Assembly: GCF_015732155.1 (NCBI RefSeq) | Contig: NZ_WIQK01000001.1 | Span: 1 to 64,000, forward strand | Source of the DNA: Pectinatus sottacetonis | GTDB lineage: Bacteria; Bacillota; Negativicutes; Selenomonadales; Selenomonadaceae | DNA: 64,000 nucleotides | Reading direction: 5' to 3' | Part shown: piece by piece, positions 56,382 through 64,000 of the stretch | Numbering within the stretch: the stretch's first letter is position 1 | Layout: every line of letters starts with the position of its first letter | Notes under the pieces: generated by a model | What the model was told of the DNA's origin: nothing | Seen by the model: the letters and a program-made list of their open reading frames with translations, nothing else | Database searches by the model: none | Translations under genes and position numbers: made by a program

Positions 56382-59300
56382 CTACTCATTATAATCGTCA
56401 TTATCATTATCTGATGAATTACCTTTATCAGTGCTGCTCAAATCCTCTTCATTAGTCATATTACCAAGTTCCGCAATGATATCATCATCAGTTAAATCTT
56501 CTTTTTTGTCATCAGAATCTTTATTATCAGTTTTTTTATCATCATGTCCTACTGCTGGCTCATGAGGTAAAGGAAGCCCTGGAGCCGCTGATTTATCCGC
56601 ATTAGGCTCAATAGGATCATCATCAGTATCATGAATCATTATTTCCTGTGCATCTTCCGAAAGGACTTTTATATCCAGACCAATACTTTGAAGTTCCTTT
56701 ATCAAAACTTTAAATGATTCCGGTACCCCTGGTTCAGGTATATTTTCCCCCTTGACTATTGATTCATAAGTTTTTACACGACCTACAACATCATCAGATT
56801 TAACAGTTAAAATTTCCTGCAATGTATATGCTGCACCATATGCTTCCAAGGCCCATACTTCCATTTCCCCAAAACGCTGACCACCAAACTGTGCTTTACC
56901 ACCCAGCGGCTGCTGTGTAACCAGGGAATAAGGACCTGTAGAGCGAGCATGAATTTTATCGTCAACTAAATGATGCAGTTTAAGCATATAAACACAGCCA
57001 ACTGTTACTGGATTTTCAAACGGCTCACCTGTACGGCCATCATAAAGTATCGTCTTACCATCATCAGAAAAACCTGATGCATGTAATGTTTCAAATACTT
57101 CATTTTCCTTTGCCCCATCAAAAACTGGTGTAGCAATATGAAGTCCCGCTTCATCTGGTTTAGGCATTCCATAGGCATCATAGTCATATCCTATTTCCCG
57201 TAACCGTTTTTCAACTGTCGGATCTCCGGCTTTAATCTGCATACCAAGCTCACGGACAGCCATGCCTAAATGTGTTTCCAGTACCTGCCCAATATTCATA
57301 CGAGATGGCACCCCTAATGGATTTAGAACAATATTAACTGGTGTACCATCTGGTAAAAATGGCATATCCTCTTCACGCATTACACGGGATACTACCCCTT
57401 TATTTCCATGACGGCCAGCCATTTTATCGCCAACTGATATTTTACGTTTCTGCGCTATATAAACACGTACCAATTGATTTACACCCGGTGGTAACTCATC
57501 ATTGTTTTCTCTGGTAAAAATTTTAACATCGACAATTTTACCTGCTTCACCATGAGGTACACGCAATGAAGTATCACGCACTTCCCGTGCTTTTTCACCA
57601 AAAATTGCCCGCAATAATCTTTCTTCTGCCGTAAGTTCAGTTTCTCCTTTAGGTGTAACTTTACCTACAAGGATATCACCAGGACGAACTTCTGCTCCGA
57701 TACGGATAATTCCCTGTTCATCGAGATCCTTTAGTGTGTCTTCTGCCACATTAGGCATATCACGTGTAATTTCTTCCGCTCCAAGTTTTGTATCTCTTGC
57801 ATCGCATTCATATTCTTCAATATGAATAGACGTATAAATATCTTCTTTTACCAGCTTTTCACTCAACAGCACTGCATCTTCATAGTTGTAACCTTCCCAA
57901 GGCATAAAAGCAACTATTATATTATACCCCAGAGCAAGTTCGCCATGATCAGTTGCCGGTCCATCAGCTATCGGCTGTCCTTTATAAACACTATCGCCTT
58001 TATAAACAATTGGTAATTGATTTATACAAGTTCCCTGATTGGAACGCAGATATTTCTGTAATTTATAAGTATCATATTCTCCATTATCCTTACGGACAAC
58101 GATCTGATCTGCCGTTACTTTGGAAATCACGCCAGCATTTCTCGCTAAAATCATAACACCAGAATCACATGCGGCCTTATATTCCATACCAGTACCTACT
58201 AAAGGTGCCTGTGTACGAAGTAAAGGCACTGCCTGACGCTGCATATTAGCCCCCATCAGCGCACGGTTAGCATCATCATTTTCCAGAAAAGGAATCATAG
58301 CTGTAGCAATAGATACAACCTGTTTTGGCGACACATCCATGTAATCAACAGAATCAGCCGGCATTAAGCTTGTTTCTTCATGGAAACGAGCTGTTACACG
58401 ATTATTCAAGAACCAGTCATTACTGTCAAGTTTTTCATTGGCTTGTGCAATTACTATATCGTCTTCCTCATCAGCCGTAAGATAATGTACTTCATTAGTA
58501 ACTTTTTTATTAACTTTATCAACTTTTCTATAAGGTGTTTCCATAAAACCAAAACGATTGACCCGTGCATAAGTTGATAAAGAACCAATCAGCCCGATAT
58601 TAGGACCTTCTGGTGTTTCTATAGGACACATACGTCCATAATGAGAATTATGGACATCACGTACTTCAAATCCAGCACGTTCCCTAGATAAACCACCAGG
58701 TCCCAATGCACTAAGACGACGTTTATGTGTAAGTTCACTCAGTGGATTATGCTGATCCATAAACTGAGATAACTGACTTGATCCAAAAAATTCCTTTATA
58801 GAAGCAACTACCGGACGAATATTTATAAGTGCCTGCGGTGTAATAACTTCATTATCCTGGATAGTCATTCTTTCTCTTACTACACGTTCCATACGTGACA
58901 ATCCTATACGGAACTGATTCTGCAACAGCTCACCTACAGAACGAACACGTCTATTTCCCAAATGATCAATATCATCTGTATTTCCTACACCATCCATTAA
59001 ATTAAGCAAATAATTTATAGATGCCATTATATCTTCTATAGTTATCGTACGATGGTGATATTCCAGAGTAGAAGAACAAATCATTTTCATTGGTTTATCT
59101 GATTTGGTTTTGACATAAAAAGAGATCATATCAGTATCACCAAAGATATTTCTTTCCTGTTCAACAGTTATAGGTTCCAGCATAGACATATCAATAACAG
59201 TGTCGGCTGGAACTACTATTTCGCCAGTAGTACGATCAACCAATGGTTCTGTAAGTTCATGCCCTGCAAGACGGCGCTTCCAACCAAGTTTCTTTGTTAT

Positions 59301-60116
59301 TTTATAACGCCCGACAGTAGCTAAATCATAACGTTTAGGGTCGAAAAACAATCCATCTAAAAGTGCCTGTGAGTTTTCAACTGTCGGCGGTTCACCTGGT
59401 CGCAGACGTTTATAGATTTCGACTAGTGCCTCTTCCTTGGACATGGCACTATCACGTTCCATAGTATTTACGATACGTGGGTCATTGGCAAACAACTCAG
59501 CAATAGCTTGATTAGAACTTATGCCAAGCGCACGAATAAGAATAGTTACCGGCAGCTTACGAGTACGATCAATTCTGACTGAAATTATATCATTAGCATC
59601 ATTTTCCAGTTCTATCCATGCTCCGCGATTTGGAATAAGCGTGGAATTATAAAGCTGTTTTCCTGTCGAATCTGTTGTCACTCCATAATATGCTCCTGGT
59701 GAACGTACTAACTGACTTACTATAACACGTTCAGCCCCATTTATAATAAATGTGCCTGTTTCCGTCATCAACGGAAAATCACCCATGAACACTTCCTGTT
59801 CTTTTATTTCGCCAGTTTCATTATTAATAAGACGTACATTAACACGCAGCGGTGCCGCATAGGTAGTATCTCTTTCCTTACATTCGTCAATAGAATATTT
59901 GGGATCACCTAATGAAAAAGTTTCAAATGATAAAACAAGATTCCCCGTAAAATCCTGAATAGGAGAAATATCATGAAAAATTTCTTTAAGCCCATCTTTC
60001 ATAAACCATTCATATGAATTTCTCTGGATATCCAACAAATGCGGCATATCCATAACTTCTTTAATTTTGGCGTAGCTATACCTTGTTCTTTTTCCTACCG
60101 GAACAGGTTTAAACAA
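56382..60116 (-). CDS. rpoB: DNA-directed RNA polymerase beta subunit
   Basis: About 1244 residues. Blocks include the rifampicin region [32 protein letters not shown] near 450-480 (given here as landmarks SQLSQFMDQ and [10 protein letters not shown]), [10 protein letters not shown] and the C-terminal [21 protein letters not shown] prefer TTG at 60116 because GAGGGGTG lies five bases before it; a GTG at 60125 overlaps that site. About 80 highly acidic residues (aspartate/asparagine-rich) extend the C-terminus. It is not preceded by rplJL here but by a leader with an attenuator-like hairpin. Confidence 0.96.
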   Translation of the reverse strand: MFKPVPVGKRTRYSYAKIKEVMDMPHLLDIQRNSYEWFMKDGLKEIFHDISPIQDFTGNLVLSFETFSLGDPKYSIDECKERDTTYAAPLRVNVRLINNETGEIKEQEVFMGDFPLMTETGTFIINGAERVIVSQLVRSPGAYYGVTTDSTGKQLYNSTLIPNRGAWIELENDANDIISVRIDRTRKLPVTILIRALGISSNQAIAELFANDPRIVNTMERDSAMSKEEALVEIYKRLRPGEPPTVENSQALLDGLFFDPKRYDLATVGRYKITKKLGWKRRLAGHELTEPLVDRTTGEIVVPADTVIDMSMLEPITVEQERNIFGDTDMISFYVKTKSDKPMKMICSSTLEYHHRTITIEDIMASINYLLNLMDGVGNTDDIDHLGNRRVRSVGELLQNQFRIGLSRMERVVRERMTIQDNEVITPQALINIRPVVASIKEFFGSSQLSQFMDQHNPLSELTHKRRLSALGPGGLSRERAGFEVRDVHNSHYGRMCPIETPEGPNIGLIGSLSTYARVNRFGFMETPYRKVDKVNKKVTNEVHYLTADEEDDIVIAQANEKLDSNDWFLNNRVTARFHEETSLMPADSVDYMDVSPKQVVSIATAMIPFLENDDANRALMGANMQRQAVPLLRTQAPLVGTGMEYKAACDSGVMILARNAGVISKVTADQIVVRKDNGEYDTYKLQKYLRSNQGTCINQLPIVYKGDSVYKGQPIADGPATDHGELALGYNIIVAFMPWEGYNYEDAVLLSEKLVKEDIYTSIHIEEYECDARDTKLGAEEITRDMPNVAEDTLKDLDEQGIIRIGAEVRPGDILVGKVTPKGETELTAEERLLRAIFGEKAREVRDTSLRVPHGEAGKIVDVKIFTRENNDELPPGVNQLVRVYIAQKRKISVGDKMAGRHGNKGVVSRVMREEDMPFLPDGTPVNIVLNPLGVPSRMNIGQVLETHLGMAVRELGMQIKAGDPTVEKRLREIGYDYDAYGMPKPDEAGLHIATPVFDGAKENEVFETLHASGFSDDGKTILYDGRTGEPFENPVTVGCVYMLKLHHLVDDKIHARSTGPYSLVTQQPLGGKAQFGGQRFGEMEVWALEAYGAAYTLQEILTVKSDDVVGRVKTYESIVKGENIPEPGVPESFKVLIKELQSIGLDIKVLSEDAQEIMIHDTDDDPIEPNADKSAAPGLPLPHEPAVGHDDKKTDNKDSDDKKEDLTDDDIIAELGNMTNEEDLSSTDKGNSSDNDNDDYNE

Positions 60117-60164
60117 AATTTTCACCCCTCAGCACATTTAAACAATAATAAAGTAATGAACATT

Positions 60165-60200
60165 AAAAAGGCAAGGCAGTTATTATTTTTCACACCTTGC
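60165..60200 (-). terminator. Attenuator-like hairpin in the rpoB leader
   Basis: GCAAGG (60200-60195) pairs with CCTTGC (60176-60171) on the minus strand, followed by CTTTTT. The left arm and loop lie inside the 13-codon leader ORF, so a translating ribosome could prevent the hairpin. This is the layout of classical attenuation. Confidence 0.5.
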
Positions 60201-60224
60201 TCTCTTAATTTCATAATATTTCAT
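60183..60224 (-). CDS. 13-codon leader ORF ahead of rpoB
   Basis: ATG at 60224, preceded by GGCGGGGTG, encodes MKYYEIKRARCEK and stops at TAA-TAA. Its final codons form the left arm of the terminator-like hairpin. It lies in the transcript started at the 60303-60331 promoter. It is likely a regulatory leader peptide if translated at all; nothing else supports a protein function. Confidence 0.45.
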   Translation of the reverse strand: MKYYEIKRARCEK

Positions 60225-60302
60225 TGTACACCCCGCCTGATATATTTTATCTGCAATAGGTCCTCTGTCTTTTACAGATAATTAGCCATTCTGTAATATC
60301 CA

Positions 60303-60331
60303 ATTTTAGCATACATGACATATTATGTCAA
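60303..60331 (-). promoter_or_regulatory. Strong promoter of rpoBC
   Basis: TTGACA (60331-60326), 17 bases, TAAAAT (60308-60303), about 180 bases before rpoB. It lies after a terminator, so rpoBC is its own transcription unit. Confidence 0.85.
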
Positions 60332-60380
60332 TAATATTTTATTATTTTGTCCAAATAAATACAGCCATTTCGACTTTAGT

Positions 60381-60414
60381 AAAAAAGCTTCCCCTCATAT
60401 CAATGAAGGAAAGC
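60381..60414 (-). terminator. Terminator between sepF and rpoB
   Basis: GCTTTCCTTCAT (60414-60403) pairs over 12 positions (three G-T wobbles) with ATGAGGGGAAGC (60398-60387), followed by a T6 run. Confidence 0.75.
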
Positions 60415-60424
60415 CCTGTATCAT

Positions 60425-60510
60425 ACTTTCATTATAACAAACTCAACATGAAAGTTTCATTTGCTAAGACTGCATTACAGTCTTAAGCGAGCTATTCCGT
60501 GTATTCACGG
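60425..60510 (-). other. Hairpin-rich region, possible small RNA or sepF 3' end
   Basis: Three perfect hairpins lie in series before the terminator: CCGTG/CACGG (60497-60510), TAAGACTG/CAGTCTTA (60465-60485) and ACTTTCAT/ATGAAAGT (60425-60455). They contain no convincing ORF. With the 60381-60414 terminator they could form a roughly 130-base stable RNA. I match it to no known family. The rest of the gap, 60511-60719, shows only AT-rich sequence. Confidence 0.4.
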
Positions 60511-60719
60511 TTTTTAGTTATATATCATAAAATATTCCGTACTATTTCTTATAAAAAAATTTTATTTATAATACATATTCTGCCTTTTAACATCTATGAC
60601 ATTCAAGTAGCAGCTTACCTAATATGATAAGCATTAACAAACTAAATTCTATATATCTAATAAAGCCAAACTTATGTGTTAATTTCCTGTTTTTCAGGCA
60701 AAAACATACATTATCAAGG

Positions 60720-61220
60720 TCAGCTGGCAATATCCTTTTTGAACATGCTGTCAGCTTCACTTACAATACCATTATTAATAGTAATGTTTTCTGGCACATA
60801 TAAGACCATGGAAGCAGTAATTCTTTTAACTGCCCCATTCATAACATAACATGCCCCATTAATAAAATCACAAATACGCCTTTGCGTTTCAGCATCAACT
60901 TTTTCATAATTGACCACAGCTGCTTTTTTACGCTTTAATGCATCGGCCACAGCTTTTACTTCATCAAACGCATTTATCTTAAACACCAATATCTGCATGT
61001 CAGCAACCTTATTATTGGTGTGAACTGATAAATGTGTACGTACAGACGAAGTTGATACCGAAGCTGTATTCTGCTGTGGAATAGCAGTTCCTTGTTCAGC
61101 AGATGTCTGTGACTGCTGTTTACCAGAGTTAGAATCATGCTGTAATGGCATATTTTCAAGTGGTTCTTCAATCTCTTCAATCGGCATCAATATATTAGCT
61201 AGTTTGTTTATCAATTTCAA
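60720..61220 (-). CDS. sepF: Cell division protein SepF
   Basis: About 166 residues from a TTG at 61220 (start KLINKLANILMPIEE), preceded by GGGGGTGA. The short N-terminal amphipathic segment fits membrane binding. The middle is a low-complexity Gln/Ser/Thr linker. The SepF core occupies the last 85 residues (VADMQILVFKINAFDEV, then RRICDFINGACYVMNG). SepF ties FtsZ to the membrane. Reading from 61262 adds 14 residues that are not needed. It lies between typA and a terminator. Confidence 0.9.
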   Translation of the reverse strand: MKLINKLANILMPIEEIEEPLENMPLQHDSNSGKQQSQTSAEQGTAIPQQNTASVSTSSVRTHLSVHTNNKVADMQILVFKINAFDEVKAVADALKRKKAAVVNYEKVDAETQRRICDFINGACYVMNGAVKRITASMVLYVPENITINNGIVSEADSMFKKDIAS

Positions 61221-61319
61221 AAAAATCACCCCCACACAGTACAAAACAGATCCTATAGTCATTATGTGTGTTATTCTACATATAATTAAAATATCCTGCT
61301 AAAAAAAATTTTTTAGCAA

Positions 61320-63134
61320 CTATTTCGCATTTTTTCTCATACGACCGCGCTGCTGTTTATTAAGAATTGCTTTGCGTAAACGTACATTTTTGGGTGTAAC
61401 TTCTACAAGTTCATCTTTATTTATATATTCTAAAGCCTGTTCAAGACTTAATATACGTGGCGGAGTCAGGCGAATAGCTTCATCTGATGAACTAGAACGC
61501 ATGTTAGATACATTTTTCTTTTTACATGGGTTGATATCAATATCTACATCGCGGCTATTTTCACCAACTATCATGCCTTCATATACTTGTTCATTTGGGG
61601 CAACAAACATTGTTCCTCTGTCCTGTAGTGTATAAATCCCATAAGCAGTAGTTTCACCACGTTCAAAAGCAACCAGAGAACCGCGTGCCCTTCCCGGAAT
61701 ATCTCCCTTATAAGGTACATATCCATGGAATACGTGATTCATTATGCCATTTCCCTTAGTATTTGTTAAAAACTCCGATCTGAATCCGATAAGGCCGCGT
61801 GCTGGTATTGTGAATTCCATTCTTAAATAGCCTGATAACTCAACCATATTAGACAGTTCTGCCTTACGTGTTCCCAGTGATTCCATTACCGTACCCATAA
61901 ACTCCTGTGGAACTTCTATGGATAAATTTTCAATAGGTTCACAAAGCTGCCCATTAATAGTCTTATATATTACTTCTGGTTTACCAATCTGTAATTCAAA
62001 ACCTTCTCGGCGCATAGTTTCAATTAATATAGATAAATGCAGTTCACCGCGTCCTGAAACCTTAAAAGTATCTGCCGAATCAGTTTCCTCAACCTTTAAA
62101 CTGACATTGGTTTCCGTTTCTTTGAATAACCTGTCACGTAAATGACGTGATGTTACAAAATCACCTTCATTGCCTGCAAAGGGACTGGTATTTACACCAA
62201 ATGTCATTGACAACGTAGGTTCATCAATATTAATTGCCGGCAGGGCTTCTGGATTTTCCGCATCTGCAATAGTGTGTCCAATACTTATATCTCCCAGACC
62301 GGTTATAGCCACAATTTCTCCCAATGGTGCTGTTTTTACCGGAACACGTTTCAGTCCCTGATAAACGAAAACCTGTCCTATTTTAGCTTTTCTTTCTCCA
62401 TCACCACTTATTATGACTACATTTTGACCTTCCCTTGCCTGCCCACGAATAATACGTCCGATTGCAACACGACCAACATATTCATCAGCATCAAGCGTAG
62501 TTACCATTATCTGCAGAGGACCATCAGCATCACCCTGAGGTGCTGGTATTTCCTTTATCAAAAGATTCATCAGTGGTTCCAAATTAGTACTTTCATCGTC
62601 CATAGAAAGTTTTGCTATCCCATCGCGAGCAGCTGCATAAACAACAGGAAAATCAAGCTGCCCATCGTCTGCACCAAGTTCCATAAACAATTCTAAAACT
62701 TCATCATAAACATCATCCACACGTTGATCAGGACGATCTATTTTATTAATTACAACAATGGGCTTTAGTTTTTGTTCCAAAGCCTTTCTAAGAACATATT
62801 TAGTTTGCGGCATAGGTCCTTCAAAAGCGTCTACCAATAAAAGGACTCCGTCTACCATATTAAGTACACGTTCAACTTCACCGCCAAAATCAGCATGTCC
62901 CGGGGTATCAACTATATTTATTTTTATACCTTTATACATAATAGCCGTATTTTTAGATAAAATAGTAATACCGCGTTCACGTTCCAAATCATTGGAATCC
63001 ATAACACGTTCAGCAACTTGTTCGTTAGCGCGGAATACATGACTTTGTTTCAGCATAGCATCTACTAAAGTTGTTTTTCCATGATCGACGTGCGCAATTA
63101 TCGCGATATTTCTAAGATTTTCATTAGTACTCAT
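61320..63134 (-). CDS. typA: Ribosome-associated GTPase TypA/BipA
   Basis: This 604-residue translational GTPase shows G1 [15 protein letters not shown]3 [14 protein letters not shown] and G4 NKIDRPDQR in the first 140 residues. EF-G-like domains III and V and the specific C-terminal domain ([16 protein letters not shown]) follow. It acts on ribosome assembly and stress responses. The ATG at 63134 lies about ten bases after GGAGG; a reading from 63170 adds 12 residues ahead of the normal start. It has its own promoter. Confidence 0.95.
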   Translation of the reverse strand: MSTNENLRNIAIIAHVDHGKTTLVDAMLKQSHVFRANEQVAERVMDSNDLERERGITILSKNTAIMYKGIKINIVDTPGHADFGGEVERVLNMVDGVLLLVDAFEGPMPQTKYVLRKALEQKLKPIVVINKIDRPDQRVDDVYDEVLELFMELGADDGQLDFPVVYAAARDGIAKLSMDDESTNLEPLMNLLIKEIPAPQGDADGPLQIMVTTLDADEYVGRVAIGRIIRGQAREGQNVVIISGDGERKAKIGQVFVYQGLKRVPVKTAPLGEIVAITGLGDISIGHTIADAENPEALPAINIDEPTLSMTFGVNTSPFAGNEGDFVTSRHLRDRLFKETETNVSLKVEETDSADTFKVSGRGELHLSILIETMRREGFELQIGKPEVIYKTINGQLCEPIENLSIEVPQEFMGTVMESLGTRKAELSNMVELSGYLRMEFTIPARGLIGFRSEFLTNTKGNGIMNHVFHGYVPYKGDIPGRARGSLVAFERGETTAYGIYTLQDRGTMFVAPNEQVYEGMIVGENSRDVDIDINPCKKKNVSNMRSSSSDEAIRLTPPRILSLEQALEYINKDELVEVTPKNVRLRKAILNKQQRGRMRKNAK

Positions 63135-63189
63135 AATTAACTTACATTCCTCCAGGAAACAATTCTTCATTTAGTTGTATATCTTCATA

Positions 63190-63218
63190 ATCATAGTATA
63201 AAAAGTAATTACTGTCAA
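63190..63218 (-). promoter_or_regulatory. Promoter of typA
   Basis: TTGACA (63218-63213), 17 bases, TATGAT (63195-63190). Confidence 0.8.
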
Positions 63219-63375
63219 TCATAATATATAATAATAAGTAGCTAATTATATATGCTTAATTTATTTAAACAAATATTAATACAATTTTAACATTTGCAAA
63301 TAATATAAATTTCTATAAATACGGTCAATCTTATCATAAAAAATATTTTATATTACACCAAATAGTCAATAATTG

Positions 63376-63384
63376 TGTTATAAT
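63376..63384 (+). promoter_or_regulatory. Extended -10 promoter of fba
   Basis: TGTTATAAT at 63376-63384 is an extended -10; no clear -35 is visible 17 bases upstream. It starts about 44 bases before the aldolase gene. Confidence 0.5.
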
Positions 63385-63427
63385 CTTCATATAGCTTTAG
63401 ATAAAAAACTTGGAGGTATAAACAAAA

Positions 63428-64000
63428 ATGGCAAAAGTAACAACTACAGAAATGTTTAAAAAAGCCTATGAAGGCGGTTATGCTATTGGCGCTTTCAATG
63501 TAAACAACATGGAAATTATCCAGGGTATTACTGAAGCAGCAAAAGAAGAACAAGCTCCTCTTATTCTTCAGGTATCTGCTGGTGCCCGTAAATATGCAAA
63601 ACATGTTTATCTTACAAAATTAGTTGAAGCAGCAATTGAAGATACAGATTTACCAATTGCCCTGCATCTGGATCATGGTGCTGATTTCGATATCTGTAAA
63701 TCCTGCATTGATGGCGGATTCACCTCCGTTATGATCGACGGCTCCAAACATAGCTTCAAAGATAATATTGAATTGACAAAACGTGTTGTTGAATATGCAC
63801 ACAAAAAAAATGTTGTAGTTGAAGGTGAACTGGGAAGACTTGCCGGGATTGAAGACGATGTCAATGTTTCCGCTGAAGATTCTTCTTATACACAGCCAGA
63901 AGAAGTTGAAGAATTTGTAAAATCTACTGGTGTTGATTCACTGGCAATTGCCATTGGTACAAGCCATGGTGCTTTCAAATTCACACCAGAACAATGCACT
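63428..64000 (+). CDS. fba: Class II fructose-bisphosphate aldolase, N-terminal part
   Basis: The first 191 codons are present and the frame is open at the window edge. MAKVTTTEMFKKAYEGGYAIGAFNVNNME fits the start (shown here as landmark AIGAFNVNN). LHLDHGADFDICKSCIDGGF carries the zinc histidine and catalytic aspartate; EGELGRLAGIEDDV and AIAIGTSHGAF follow. This zinc aldolase cleaves fructose 1,6-bisphosphate and serves glycolysis with PfkA. GGAGG precedes the ATG. Confidence 0.95.
   Translation, partial: MAKVTTTEMFKKAYEGGYAIGAFNVNNMEIIQGITEAAKEEQAPLILQVSAGARKYAKHVYLTKLVEAAIEDTDLPIALHLDHGADFDICKSCIDGGFTSVMIDGSKHSFKDNIELTKRVVEYAHKKNVVVEGELGRLAGIEDDVNVSAEDSSYTQPEEVEEFVKSTGVDSLAIAIGTSHGAFKFTPEQCT

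Noticed and set aside
60720-61262. Longer SepF start at 61262
   Set aside because: The ribosome site GGGGGTGA lies inside this extension and points to TTG 61220.
1-64000. Mobile element, prophage or CRISPR array
   Set aside because: No transposase, integrase, direct-repeat array or phage gene is visible; long inverted repeats are terminators or single palindromes.

Overview
The window is 64 kb of AT-rich chromosomal DNA from an anaerobic member of the Firmicutes, most likely the diderm Negativicutes branch (inference). The evidence is the low GC content, strong sigma-A-type promoters, frequent TTG and GTG starts, T-box and M-box RNA elements, SepF, a Bacillus-type three-subunit fumarate reductase, pyruvate:ferredoxin oxidoreductase, a two-subunit Fe-S fumarase and FabK-type fatty acid synthesis. 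I see no insertion sequences, phage genes, CRISPR arrays, tRNAs or rRNAs. This is core genome, and the unusual material lies in the leader RNAs and a few poorly described genes. Layout: the end of ruvX (1-148, +) meets the fumarate module (208-5132, -: two-subunit fumarase, then sdhCAB). The two halves of the module are separated by a 330-base leader with a candidate pseudoknotted RNA and a 29-codon ORF. Next, on the minus strand, come rph-rdgB-yfcE, a membrane metallophosphoesterase, a macrodomain protein, a group with a thioesterase, murI, an unknown membrane protein and a CofE-like protein, then pfkA, a CorC/CNNM protein, topoisomerase III and a DUF4127 protein (5302-18623). A plus-strand block (18818-25787) holds a PLD-family lipoprotein, two radical SAM genes and nifJ. 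The fatty-acid cluster (25987-34026, -) reads plsX-fabH-fabK-fabD-fabG-acpP-second fabK-like-fabF-rnc, preceded by yceD-rpmF. tmcAL (+), a DUF1292 protein, a beta-CASP nuclease and dnaE (-) follow. Then come leuS under a Leu T-box (+), an ABC transporter under an M-box (-), the zinc-uptake locus zur-znuB-znuC / znuA around a shared Zur-like box, a Tat-type amidase, rpoBC with a complex leader, sepF, typA, and the start of a class II aldolase gene (fba). How the parts work together: PFOR, phosphofructokinase and aldolase supply carbon and electrons, and fumarase with fumarate reductase runs the reductive branch to succinate. The fatty-acid operon and plsX feed phospholipid synthesis. Zur and the M-box tie metal supply to transporter expression. 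The most notable observation is a full M-box (Mg2+-sensing riboswitch family) with its own terminator in front of a duplicated-permease 'NitT/TauT-type' ABC transporter that has no binding protein nearby. This makes it a candidate Mg2+-responsive, possibly Mg2+-importing, ABC system. Next in interest are an attenuator-like leader peptide and terminator ahead of rpoBC, the pseudoknotted leader of sdhCAB, and a radical SAM gene whose only sensible start codon is ATT.
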